Shown: positions 1 to 10,708 of the stretch, piece after piece | Position numbering within the stretch: position 1 is the stretch's first letter | Layout: the number at the start of each line of letters is the position of its first letter | Source: Gorsachius magnificus | Taxonomy: Eukaryota > Chordata > Aves > Pelecaniformes > Ardeidae | Assembly (NCBI GenBank): GCA_034008185.1 | Contig: CM067081.1 | Location: 104,727,265 to 104,791,264 of the forward strand | Direction: 5' to 3' | Length of the DNA: 64,000 nt | Notes under the pieces: generated by a model | Told to the model about the DNA's origin: nothing | The model's input: only the letters and a program-made list of their open reading frames with translations | Databases searched by the model: none | Translations under genes and position numbers: made by a program

Positions 1-2509
1 AAATTAAATAGAGGTTACCTAGGTGAGATATCTTATATGATCTTTGCTTATTATGAACTTTTCTAGAGTGCTAACTGATTTTTGACAACACCAAACTGTC
101 TTATAGACTTTATTCAGCAGGTCATTAAAACATCTGAATGATCGGTTCCCAGTGTTTTTTTGTATCTTTTCTAGGTTAAAATAACTGTAAAGATATGTGT
201 TGGTTTATAAAATTTTATTTTATAACCAAGATAAATAAGCATTTGGTTTTCCAGTTTCAAATTTCTAGATTTTTCCTGTATAACATATGATTAAAATGGT
301 GAAATATTCCTTACAACGTCCCCTACAGGGGGAATAAATGCGTTTCCAAAGCCAGACTATGACTGTATCACAAGACCTGTCTTCACATCTGCATATTTGA
401 GTACCAGCCTGGGGACTTTTATTTGTATGGGATACTAAGATGACTCCTTCTGAGAAGTAAAATTAATACATTAATTTTAATATATTCATAGAAGGCACCT
501 TAGGATAGTAAATTAGCTTACTGTATTCTTTGGCTGGGGAAACATGTAATTTAACTACCTTTCTGGGAATAACTCCTTTCCTGTTTGTATGATGGAAGAA
601 ATGTGTGATGGAATATTTATCAGCATAAACAAATGCCCTGTAATTAACCTGCAGGTGAGTAGGAGTCTGTGGCTGACAAAAGGCACACTGGCATTTATAT
701 ACCTGACTAGTCCACCACTGGGTGCTTATTTTCAGTGTGTATTTAGTGGGATTTCTTGTCTGGGTAGTGACAGGGCAACACATTTTCCTGCGTACTCATC
801 TCATGGTCCCTATTTACTTTTCTTGTGTACCATTCTGCTAATTCTGATGGGCAGGGTCACTGACAGCATTAACAAATGCCCACTGTGTGGAGAAAATAAG
901 GAATGTCTCTAAAGTTAAGAGAGACACATTTTTTTTCCTTGTTTCTGGTACAGAGGTAATGGGGGAATCAGAAACCACAATAACAGTATGGAAAAAATAC
1001 TTTAATTTAGGAATGAAAAAATTTTAGAAGAATCAAAAACTGTGTAGAATGAGAGTCCCATGACTATCCCACATTTCTTTTCATAAGAGCTGGAGCAGTG
1101 TGGTTGTTTCCAAGCTGTTACACCTTAAGGTGTAAACTTTCCTACAATTTCTTAGTATTCTGCATTTTCTTTACAGGAATATTCTTGTAAAGTGTGGATA
1201 AAGGAGACTGAAGTAATGCACAATTATGAACAAATTTTATTTATTTATTTACTACTTCTGTGTATGGATGTGGTGTGTGTGTGTGTGTGTCCCCAAAAAA
1301 AAGAAAATAAAATTCCCTCTTTTATAAAAAGGAAAGGAAAACCGTGACAAAAAGTGTGAAAAATGGATATTCTCTCAGCTGAGATTTACACCTCTAAGTT
1401 GATGAAATTTACACCTGTGTTGAATGTCGATGTGAGACTTGTACACTTTTTAAGAACTATTTAAGACCTTCTGTGAGGAATCTCTGTAGAGAGATAACTC
1501 TCAGCTTAATAACTAGAATTAGGTCCAAATTTTCTACAAATGTTCCTACAAAATGTCTTTTTTAAAAATACCTTGCACTACATTTTAATTATTTTTGATG
1601 GTAGGATAACTTTCTTTATAGTTCTCTTAAGAAAAAATAATCCTCAGTTTCTATTTTTGTTTCATCATGACCTTTGAAGTATTGAATTTTTTTTTTCCTT
1701 TAGCCATTATCTTGCATAATATACAGACCCTATATTTCAAATGAAGGTGTCAGGGTGTGGTTTTACAGTTCAAAATAGATATCTGTGATCATCCAATATT
1801 CTTTTTTGCTGTTTGGAATGCAGTTTGACCACTTGGACATGAGATTTAATAAATGTAGATAGGCAAAGTTATTCTGGGAAATGAAGGCGAAGAAGTAAAT
1901 GAAGGATCATCATATTTTACATGTAAAGAATAATGGTCTTTGCATGTGTAGATTGTTTTTTTCTTTAGGTAGCTATTACTACACTGATGTTATGTATCAT
2001 TACAAATACTGATAATAAGAACAATCAGTCAAGCAGTCCTAATGCATGTTGCTGCACACTGTATTTTCATTGCTTAGATCTTTTTATCTGTAAAAAAAAG
2101 TCATCATCTTCTGCGTCTTGCCTAAAGCTTGCAACACAGCAGCATTGTTGTACTTAAGAAAAGGACAAGAAGTTTATGCCAGAGCTCCCTTCCTTCAAGA
2201 CCTTCCAGAGGCATTTAATTAACCTTTTTCTGCTGCTTGTTCTCCAGGAGACCCATATGCATATGACTTTCCCCTCTTCTAGATGCAAGGTGTCTTAGCC
2301 AAGAGGTGGGGAATTCCTCAGGTCTGCAGCTGCCTCCAGACAGGAGAAAGGGAAGACAACTGTGTGTAATCTGAGGATTTATTTTCATAAAGAAAGTGAA
2401 AAGACTTCAAAGGAGTAGAGGATTCTCTGAGATGCAGATTGTGGATATGGCAATATAGAAGGATGAAATATTCTCTAAGATTTTAATTATTAAAGTTCTT
2501 AAACAGTGA
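1..2509. other. AT-rich noncoding sequence
   Basis: No open frame here has a recognisable protein domain, and the open stretches near 0.46-0.91 kb are about 100 codons long on both strands, as expected by chance in AT-rich DNA. I see no repeat family, RNA gene or CpG-rich promoter-like block. The only clear landmark is a short TG microsatellite near 1.28 kb. Confidence 0.6.
1273..1290. repeat. (TG)n microsatellite
   Basis: Nine uninterrupted TG dinucleotides are followed by a C run and an A run. It is a short simple repeat, possibly length-polymorphic, with no sign of function. Confidence 0.9.
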
Positions 2510-2596
2510 ACTCAGGAAGAATATATAACATCGTACATACTGAGGAAGAGTAGGTAATGCATAATGTACTCAGGAAGAGTATGTAGCATGTAGCAT
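2510..2596. repeat. decayed 29-bp minisatellite, three units
   Basis: The motif ACT(C/G)AGGAAGA starts at 2510, 2539 and 2568, an exact 29-bp spacing each time. Units 1 and 3 also agree over most of the remaining positions, while unit 2 is more diverged in its second half. This is a three-copy tandem repeat with substitutions but no length change. Nothing suggests that it is transcribed or coding. Confidence 0.75.
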
Positions 2597-4583
2597 TTCT
2601 GGGGATTCTTCTGAAGGGAAGGGGACAGTCGTCTTTTGTACAGGAAGTGTAGCTTTTTGCCACTGTGGATATAAAGTTTTTCCATGGCTACCAAGTTCCA
2701 ATTAATTTGAAACTGTAGAATTTTACCTGAAGGTAATTTAATTTCTTGCAATTATCAGATGATGATGGACAATCCTGACATAAGCAAATGAGAAGAGAGT
2801 GAACAGGACATGATAAGGAGGTAAGAGGAGGGAGGTGTATGCTGCTTATTTCTTGAGATCAGGTTTTAAATGCTGGCTGAAAGGGCAGTGATCATGGCCC
2901 ATACTAACCACAGTCATTGCAGCAAACAGGAAGGAAGAACAAAAGAATAGGGTCGCTGAATTCTCCGAAAGGACTTTCAGAACTCATAATTTTCTGGTTT
3001 CTCCTTTTCCAAGCATAGTTACAGTCCCAGTTATCTCCTTCAGTGGGGGAGAAAGCTTCATTTTAAGTGGGTTGGTTTTTTTTTTTTCCCTCATAATAAT
3101 GCTGCGGATTACTTGATTGGCAGGAAAAGTTATTCACTTACAAATCTTGACATCTCACACTGATGCTTTCCAAAGATCTGTGTCAACTCTTTTGTGGCTG
3201 TCCATTATTTCAGTAGGGTTCACAGAGAATGCCATTAACAAAGCCTACTATCATTATTCTAGCTTTTATCTTGGATATCTGTTTAGCCTCCCACCACAAG
3301 ATGAGATCAGAGTTTCCCATAATATCACTCGTGGACAAGCACTTGCCAAATGTATGCTCCTAGTTCTGTATAAGTGCTCGGGGCAAGTGCAGCAATGCAA
3401 GGTGCTTCTAATTTTTCCTTGTAAACACCTCATCTGATATTCCAGAAAAATGACAATCAACTATGCAGCTGTCCTGAAATGCCCTGACGATGGAGATAAT
3501 AGTTTTATCAGAGGTAGGACATGGTTCCATCTGCTTCTGTCAGGCTGATTTACAGAACTGGAAATGTTTCTGTTCTTTCATTTTTCCTCCCAGAGATCAC
3601 CACACCTATTAATGAAATGTACATTTCTGGGCATTTTTTCACCATTGTTCAAGGTTAATGAAACATCATGAAAGCATAGTTACTCTGTTAAATTTCAAGC
3701 ACATTCTGAACATTCATTGCTCCAAAAAGAGGTCATCACCTTTTTCTTTTTCCATAAGTCAGGCAAAGGCTGAGATTGATCATATTGCTCTGACACATAG
3801 AAATGAGAAAAGAATTACCAGAAAGAAATTTAAAAACCAATAAACTCGGGAGGCAACTCTGTTTCCTTGGTAGGGCTTATTTCCTTATTAAACTTCAGTC
3901 AAAATAGTTATGATGGCAAAATACTGTTAAAAAATGTTATGTGGTCCTGGGGAATGGGAGTTTAGAAAAAAAAAGTCAGAAATTATGAGAACATAAAACC
4001 AAACACAAAATAGGTGTAATCCTAGGATATTGGACAATAGATCTGAAGATATACTTCACACAGTCATTCACGGAACTTGACTTTTGAAGATCCAGAGGCA
4101 CTTAAAATAGGCATCTGTGTTTGAGACTTAGTTAATGGCAAGTGCTACATCGAAAGAAACACTCAGTGGCAGCCAATTTTTGCTGTTACAAAAGGTTTGT
4201 TCCAGGAATCAGATGAAGGCAGGCTGTTGAATAGAATTGCTCCCCCGATTAAAAATATAATATAGACATATAAATTGGCATTCTTTTTTTGTTCTTATCT
4301 AACCAGTCATTGTAATAGTTGTAACAATTTCATAGTGCCTGGGGATGTGAAAAAGACTATATATCTAGGAACCATACTTTTATTTTCATTCACTGTTCTG
4401 TTACAACTTACCAAATTACATGTAAAGCTGGCATGGTCTGAAGTGTATATATGAAGTTATGAGCATTTTTACAATGTATTGTATAAAACTGTAAGTATAC
4501 AGTTCCTTAATCATCTTCTTGACTCTCATCACCTCTGGAAGAATTCTTTTTCTTCCATTTCCTGATTTAACCTTCAGATCTCA
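2597..4583. other. AT-rich noncoding sequence
   Basis: Open frames at 3117-3437 and 3658-3843 are short and resemble no family I know. No repeat family could be recognised. Short A and T runs occur throughout. Confidence 0.55.
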
Positions 4584-4644
4584 GGGGGTTTTGTGGGTTT
4601 TTTGTGGTGGTTTTTTGGGGTTTTTTGTGTTTTGTTTTTTTTTA
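4584..4644. repeat. G/T low-complexity tract
   Basis: The plus strand carries only G and T for about 60 bases, in alternating G runs and T runs, ending in a T9 run. It lies about 20 bases before the first base I can align to the neighbouring CR1 element. It is low-complexity sequence. A similar G/T tract occurs at 15951-16076. Confidence 0.75.
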
Positions 4645-4664
4645 AATTTCATGAATGGGTTTGT

Positions 4665-5944
4665 GTAACTTCTTTGGGTCTCATTTGACACTGTCCTGCA
4701 TGACATACTTGTGTTTAAATTTGAGAGACATGGTTTTGACAGGTGCACCACTTGGTGGATAAGGAATTGGCTGCAGATGGTTGCAGTCAATGGCTTGATG
4801 TCCGAGTGGAGACCAGTGACAAGTGGCGTTCCTCAGGGGTTGATATTGGGACCAGTGCTGTTTAACATCTTTGTCAGCGATATGGACAGTGGGATTCAGC
4901 GCACCCTCAGCAAGTCTGACAACAACACCAAGCTGTGTGGTGCAGTCGACACACTGGAGGGAAGGGATACCACCCAGAGGGACCTTGACAGACATGAAAG
5001 GTGGGCCCGTGCAGACCTCAAGTTCACAAGGCCAAGTTCAAGGTCCTGCACATGGGTCGAGGCAATCTCAAGCACAAATACAACAGAGAATGGATTGAGA
5101 GCAGCCCTGAGGAGAAGGACTTGGTTGATGCAAAGCTCAATGTGATCTGGCAATGTGCGCTTGCAGCCCAGAAAGCCAGCCGAATCCTGGGCTGCAACAA
5201 AAGAAATGTGACCAGCAGGTCAAGGGAGGTGATTCTTCCCCTCTGCTTTGCTCTCATGAGACCCTGCCTGGAGTACTGTGTTCAGCTCTGGGGCCCCCAG
5301 CATGAGAAGGATGTGGACCAAGTCCAGAGGAGGGCCATGAAGATGACCAGAGGGCTGAAGCATCTCCCCTATGGAGACAGGCTGAGAGAGTTGGGGCTGT
5401 TCAGCCTGAAAAAGAAAAGGCTCTGGGGATACCTTACAGCAGCCTTCCAATACCTGAAGGGGGGCTACAAGAAAGCTTGAGAGGGACTTTTTACAAGGGC
5501 ATGTAGTGATAGGACAAGGGGTAATGGCTTTAAAGAGGGTAGATTTATAGAATCATAGAATTATTTGGTTGGAAAAGACCTTTAAGATCATCGAGTCCAA
5601 CTGTACCTGTCCACTACTAAGCCATGTCTCTAAGTACCTTGTCTACCCATCTTTTAAATACCTCCAGGGATGGGGACTTGACCACTTCCCTGGGTAGCTC
5701 ATTCCAGTGCCTGATAACCCTTTCAGTGAAGAAATTTTTCCTAATATCCAACCTAAACCTCCCCTGGTGCAACTTGAGGCCATTTCCCCTCGTCCTATCA
5801 CTAAATTAGATTAGCTATAAGGAAGAAATTCTTCACTATGAGCGTGGTGAGGCACTGGAACAGGTTGCCCAGAGAAGCTGTGGATGTCCCACCTCTGGAA
5901 GTGTTCAAGGCCAGGTTGGATGGGGCTTTGAGCAACCTGGTCGA
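4665..5944 (+). pseudogene. CR1 ORF2 reverse transcriptase remnant (dead)
   Basis: The remnant encodes the C-terminal half of the CR1 ORF2 protein, the reverse transcriptase that copies CR1 RNA at the target site. One frame (from about 4711) shows RNWLQ, then SGVPQG and [13 protein letters not shown]. Around 5000-5035 the reading frame shifts, and the second frame (to 5480) carries [24 protein letters not shown] and the [11 protein letters not shown] block. The catalytic box, normally F-A-D-D, reads S-D-N-N here, so the enzyme would be inactive even without the frameshift. Relative to the younger copies there are also short deletions near 4770 and 5125. The coding part is further broken by the nested element at 5548-5802. 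No host gene is implied. Confidence 0.85.
5548..5802 (-). mobile_element. nested CR1 3' fragment, minus strand
   Basis: The segment starts with the reverse complement of the CR1 tail (agaatcatagaatta), continues through the CR1 3' UTR block and ends inside the terminal ORF2 region at cctatcac, so it is a 255-bp 5'-truncated insertion. It lies in the opposite orientation to the CR1 that contains it. The flanking bases (agattta on the left, aaattaga on the right) allow a short imperfect target duplication, but A/T content makes its exact length ambiguous. Confidence 0.9.
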
Positions 5945-7227
5945 GTGGAAAGTGTTCCTGCCCATGGCAGGGGGGTTGGAACTAGATTATGTTTAAGGTG
6001 CCTTCCAACCCAAACCATTCTATGATTCTGTGATTCATTTTTCCTACTTCAAATAAGCTTAGCTGGTCAAGCAAATCCACCTGTAAAATGCTTGATAAGT
6101 AAAAAGTTAACTGATGAATTCAGAATTCTGTTCTTCCAAAAAGGCATAATCTGTCATCTTGTTTTCATGTTCTCTTGAACCTCTTTCAAAATCTATGAAT
6201 GCAAACTTTTAATACAAATATGCAATTCTTTCAAAGCATGTATTTTTGAATGATGAAGCTGAGATGTGGTTCAAAGTATGTGCTTCTCTTTTCTTACACA
6301 GATATTTTATAGGTACTTTATATTCTTTTCTTTCATGTTTCCTGAGGTAGAAATTGAGGTTAATGCAACATTTGCAAAACCAAAATTAGGTGGTGTCTGT
6401 GCTCTTCAGTGGTAATTACTGGTCATTAATGTCCTGTTGAAATATCACAGATTTTAGAAATCAAAGGAAGCCACTTATTCTATAAGGGCTTAAGTTACTA
6501 AAGTAGACCCAGCACCTTGTTTAGGAAGTGCATGTGTCTTTGGTTATGGCCACCTGTCATCAATTCTACCTAAACCACTGCAGTTTCAGTGGAACTGTGG
6601 CTTATCTAGATTTCTATGAATATACGGTTATACAGACAGATATTTTTTCACCAGTTATTCACCAAAATCAATGGTCATGTTAAAATAAAATATGTATACA
6701 TATATATGTGATCACATCTGAATTGGAGATTCCAATAACACTGTCTTTACTATGAGAATTTTCTTATGATGTACCACATGGTCACGTCTTTATTACTGCC
6801 TGTTCACATGCTATCTCCCTGGGAATGTCTTTAGAAGAATGGGCTGGCATGTCCTTAATTAAGTCTATCTGTGTGGACACAAAGTACACCTCAGTGGAGA
6901 AAGAATGCTGCACATGGACAGGTATTCCAGCCATGTAGTGGGAAATACTTACACTGTTTTCTGTCGTCTTCAATATTTACCTGGAGCGACCATTTTCCAA
7001 AACAAGAAAATAGTACAGAGTTTGGCTTTTGCAGTGAAACTTCAGGCTGGTGCATAACGTACATTTGCCAACAGCGCCATTTAGTTTTCTGTACCAATGT
7101 TCTGAGACACATCTATGATTGGTCACTTTTTTTCCTTTTCTGTGAAGTATCGAGTGAGGTTTGCTATTGGAAAAATGACTTGGATGTGATGGGCAGCAAT
7201 TATGCTCCATTAGGGACTGTGCTCCAT

Positions 7228-7270
7228 AACGGGAGATTACTCTGTAACGGGAGATTACTCTGCAGTGGGA
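7228..7270. repeat. 18-bp tandem repeat, two full units plus a partial third
   Basis: Two 18-base units starting at 7228 and 7246 begin with aacgggagattactctg and differ only at the last base. A degraded 7-base start of a third unit follows. This is a small recent tandem duplication. Confidence 0.85.
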
Positions 7271-9403
7271 GTATGCCTGCTGTGAACTCACATATATTAG
7301 ATTCTCTCTGCTAGCTGGGAATGGAATTCAAATATAAATAACTCTAATTCCTCCCCCCCACCCACCATTTCGGTACTCTGTGAGTAGCTATCTAGGGATA
7401 TCAGTATTTTACTAAAGAAGCATTTAATCAGACCTCTTCTGAGGATTGATTATAACAGAATATAATGACAGAGACAAAAAGGACAGGGAACACTGTAATG
7501 AAAAAAAAAACACCTAATGTGACAAACAGCTCTCACAGTTCCTCATTTGCTTTGTCTTTGCTTGGCTATTATCTATTCTGTCAAACGAGGATCTTATGCA
7601 AGATGAAATTATGGGGAGGTGAACCCAACTTTTTGAAGGTTGTGAAGAAAAAAACCCCACATTTTCAGAATCAAAAAGCAGGGCATAGTTAGTTAGGCCT
7701 TATGCTATACCCACTTAAATATTCTCTGCTAGTTTGAAAGGTGTATATAAACTACCATTCAACAATCATCCCAGTAAGTCTTCAAATGATGTCATCTTCT
7801 TACAAACTAAGTAAGAGAATCTAAAAATCCAGTATCAGCAGTATTCTTTTGGATATTAAACTTGCAGTTGGTCACAGTCCACTTAACTTCCCTGAAATAA
7901 TTCAGGCTGCTTCCAAGCCTATTTATAAGCCAACTGTTTCACATATTGGGTGGAACAGTTTTTCTTCACTTAGTTTCAGCTGGCATGATTGGTTTTTATT
8001 TTAAAATAAACAAACCCCCCAAAAAACTTAAAGCATTACTATACTGCTCTCTTAGGTTTTATAAAAGATTGCTGTCGTAAGAGACATCAGGTTCAAAAAG
8101 GCAAAGAGATTGTTTTTCATCAGAATCATGACAGTTGGTAGGAAAAAAAATCCAGAGGAAAGACTTATGGAAAAAGAAGAAAAGCACAATTTTATCACTG
8201 AATTTTGTTTACAAGCTGATAAACAGAACTGTTATCTGGCCATTGGAATCTCTCACTGTGTTTAGTGGAGAATGAGCACACTTCCAGTCTCTGCTGCAGA
8301 TATTGAAGGTCTGCACGTAAACAGGGTCACGTACACAAGAAAGCACTCCTGCTTTTTTCTCTTTGTAATGGATACTGAAGTTGACACAGATGGTAGTAAT
8401 AAGAAGGCAAACTCCAAGGCTGCCAGCTGCGTCAGTCCTAGGTCTTTTAACACACCTCATCTGAAACAATAACTAATTTCTCTTCCATTGTGTAGTACCA
8501 CTGTGCCACACATCTTTTAAAAATATTAAGAAAATTATTCAGAGGACTTACTCTACTGAAGCATTGTTGTAAAAAAACCCCCAACCCTATATGTAGTATT
8601 CAAACTTATTTTTTAATTGGGTTTGTCTTAGAATTTTAATGTTTCCCAGCAACAATTTCTTTTCAAAGTTGAATTAAAAGTTGCACTCAAGTTTATATCT
8701 TAGCTGATTCTCCCACTGTGGCTTGTATTATCTGTCAGCTGTTCGGCCCTGATGTGCAGTACGGCCACAGAAAAGGCAGGAGTGAGTGATATGTTCCAGA
8801 TGTATACTCTCTGGATAAGAGTAAATGGGAATCTGCTCAGTGTAGAGAAATTACTCCCTTTCAGGTTTTAAATTGAAACATGTTAAATAAGCATAAAATT
8901 AACTGGAAAAAAAGGGTTTGGGATATGACTTTTTAGGTATTCTCAGAGGTTTTAATATAGCTGTGGCTGGGTAAAAGTATTTTAAAGTGTTTTGCACTTG
9001 AAAAGCCTTTGCATCATTAGGCGTGCATAGAGAAACCATAAGCAGAAGGAAAATTGGACTCTTACTTTAGTGTCCACAGCAGCCACTTGCAACATTTGCA
9101 TTAATGCTAGAATTTTACTGACTCAGTGCATACTTGTTGTCACTGGTTTAAATCACTTCTGTGCTTTATGTTGTGGTTTTTTTCTTTTTTTTTTTTCCTT
9201 GTGTTTTGCTGGGACTAATGAGAACCACATCTTTAGAGCTAGTGTGTAAGTACTGTTTACAGCGGTGGAAGAAATCCTTAATCCTTATTTTCTTCAAATG
9301 TCTTTTTAACCCTGTTCATCAAGATGCTTTTCTGATCCCTCAAAAAGAGATGACATCTCAGTCTTCTCTCTTCTCCCTCTCATATGTAACAAGTGCTATA
9401 AAT

Positions 9404-9427
9404 ACATACATATATATATATATATAT
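9404..9427. repeat. (TA)n microsatellite
   Basis: A run of alternating T and A begins just after an ACATACA lead-in, giving roughly nine to ten dinucleotides. It is simple sequence. Confidence 0.85.
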
Positions 9428-10708
9428 GAATACAACCCCACCTCCCCCAAATAAGCTGCGAATCAGCTGTGACTGTGATTGATTTATAGCAAGTACATGA
9501 GCTGCCCTGGAGCTGGGGCCAGTATGCTGAATCCCTCCCTGTCTCTGAGTCTTCTGCTGGGATGTCATCTTGGCAAGTGGACGGCAAAGGTTGAACCCCC
9601 CACTGCAGAGGGGGAAGTGGGGTCTGATATCTCACTTTGGGGGTGTGACTTTGCTGTACATAAAAGGCAGGACACCCCAATGCTACTGTATTTTCTGCTA
9701 ACTGTGGTTAACAGAACTCAATGGCTGCGCAGGGAGACCTGCTCTGATGGGAGATCTACATGTTAGGAGTGTTTCGAAGGTACTCATCTGATTGATCCCC
9801 TGGGCTGGAGAAGTGCCCTGCTGGGGTCTGGTTAGGCTGACACATCAAGCAGGTCCCAAGGGTCTCAGCCTGATGGAGGCCAAACGTGTCTGGATCTGTT
9901 AAGGGGCGATGGAGCATGTTGTCCAGATCTGATTTTTGGACATCGACACTTCAGTTATATTCAAGATGCATGATAGGTACTTCATTATATTTTAGATTTA
10001 GCTTCTTGTCCTTTATGTTTCATACGCATTGGGGGAAACCAAAATAAATCTCATTATTTTCTTTCTGATTACCTCAGTGAACTCTGTTAATTCAGGACAC
10101 AATGTACTGAACTTCAATAAGCTGAGAAAACATGTTATCTTCAATGGAATAACATCCTATCACTAACTTCCACTTTCATAGTATTCAATTCTAATCTTGC
10201 ACCTGCTCATGAAAGGATTACTGAAGAAGCAAGCAAATCAAGAGCTCTCACATTCATGTCTGCTTTGTATGAAGTATGTAAAAAAAAAAAACCTTCAAAT
10301 GCTTTTTCATTTCCCTGTGCAATTATTTATCTTTCTCCTTCTCTGTTCCATCTCTTTTCTGATGAAAGTTAACTCATATCGGTGTTTAAGCTTGAGCTCA
10401 GATGTAATTTTGTGGATATTCCAAATCACTGTTTAAAGTATGTATTTACTAAATTGAAGCTTGAATGACAAGAGTTTTATTATTACGTTACCCCAAAATG
10501 CATCAACAATGATGTGCACTGTGCAGTAAGAATCTGCTTACAGAGAATTAGGAAGTGTGAACTGTTTATGAAAGTTTTAACCACCAACAAAATAATGTAC
10601 TTTGTTACATTTCCCAATGTGATATTGTCCTTTCCAGTGTAACTTTTATTTATTTTTTATTATTTAAAAGCAAGTGACCAAATGCTGGAAATGTTTTTTC
10701 TTTGGATC

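Larger units (their letters stand above)
4665..6036 (+). mobile_element. old CR1 LINE, 3' part, split by a nested CR1
   Basis: This is the 3' portion of a CR1 non-LTR retrotransposon. Homology to the 10.7-kb copy begins around the reverse transcriptase segment AFDTVPH (here decayed) and runs to the 3' end, which finishes in ATTCTATG followed by ATTCTGTG at about 6017-6033. The element is interrupted at 5548-5802 by a minus-strand CR1 fragment, after which the outer element resumes. It carries several small deletions and frameshifts relative to the younger copies, so it is an older insertion. The left boundary is approximate (plus or minus 15 bases) because the first bases are diverged. Confidence 0.9.
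6037..10708. other. AT-rich noncoding sequence
   Basis: I could support no gene here. An open frame of 147 codons at 6871-7314 has no ATG start and no recognisable domain. A less AT-rich block around 9.5-9.95 kb is unclassified. Landmarks are the 18-bp tandem repeat at 7228 and the TA microsatellite at 9409. Confidence 0.55.

Noticed and set aside
6871..7314. 147-codon open frame without ATG
   Set aside because: It starts at GTG, crosses an 18-bp tandem repeat, and is overlapped by other open frames of about 100 codons on the opposite strand. The product is not recognisable.
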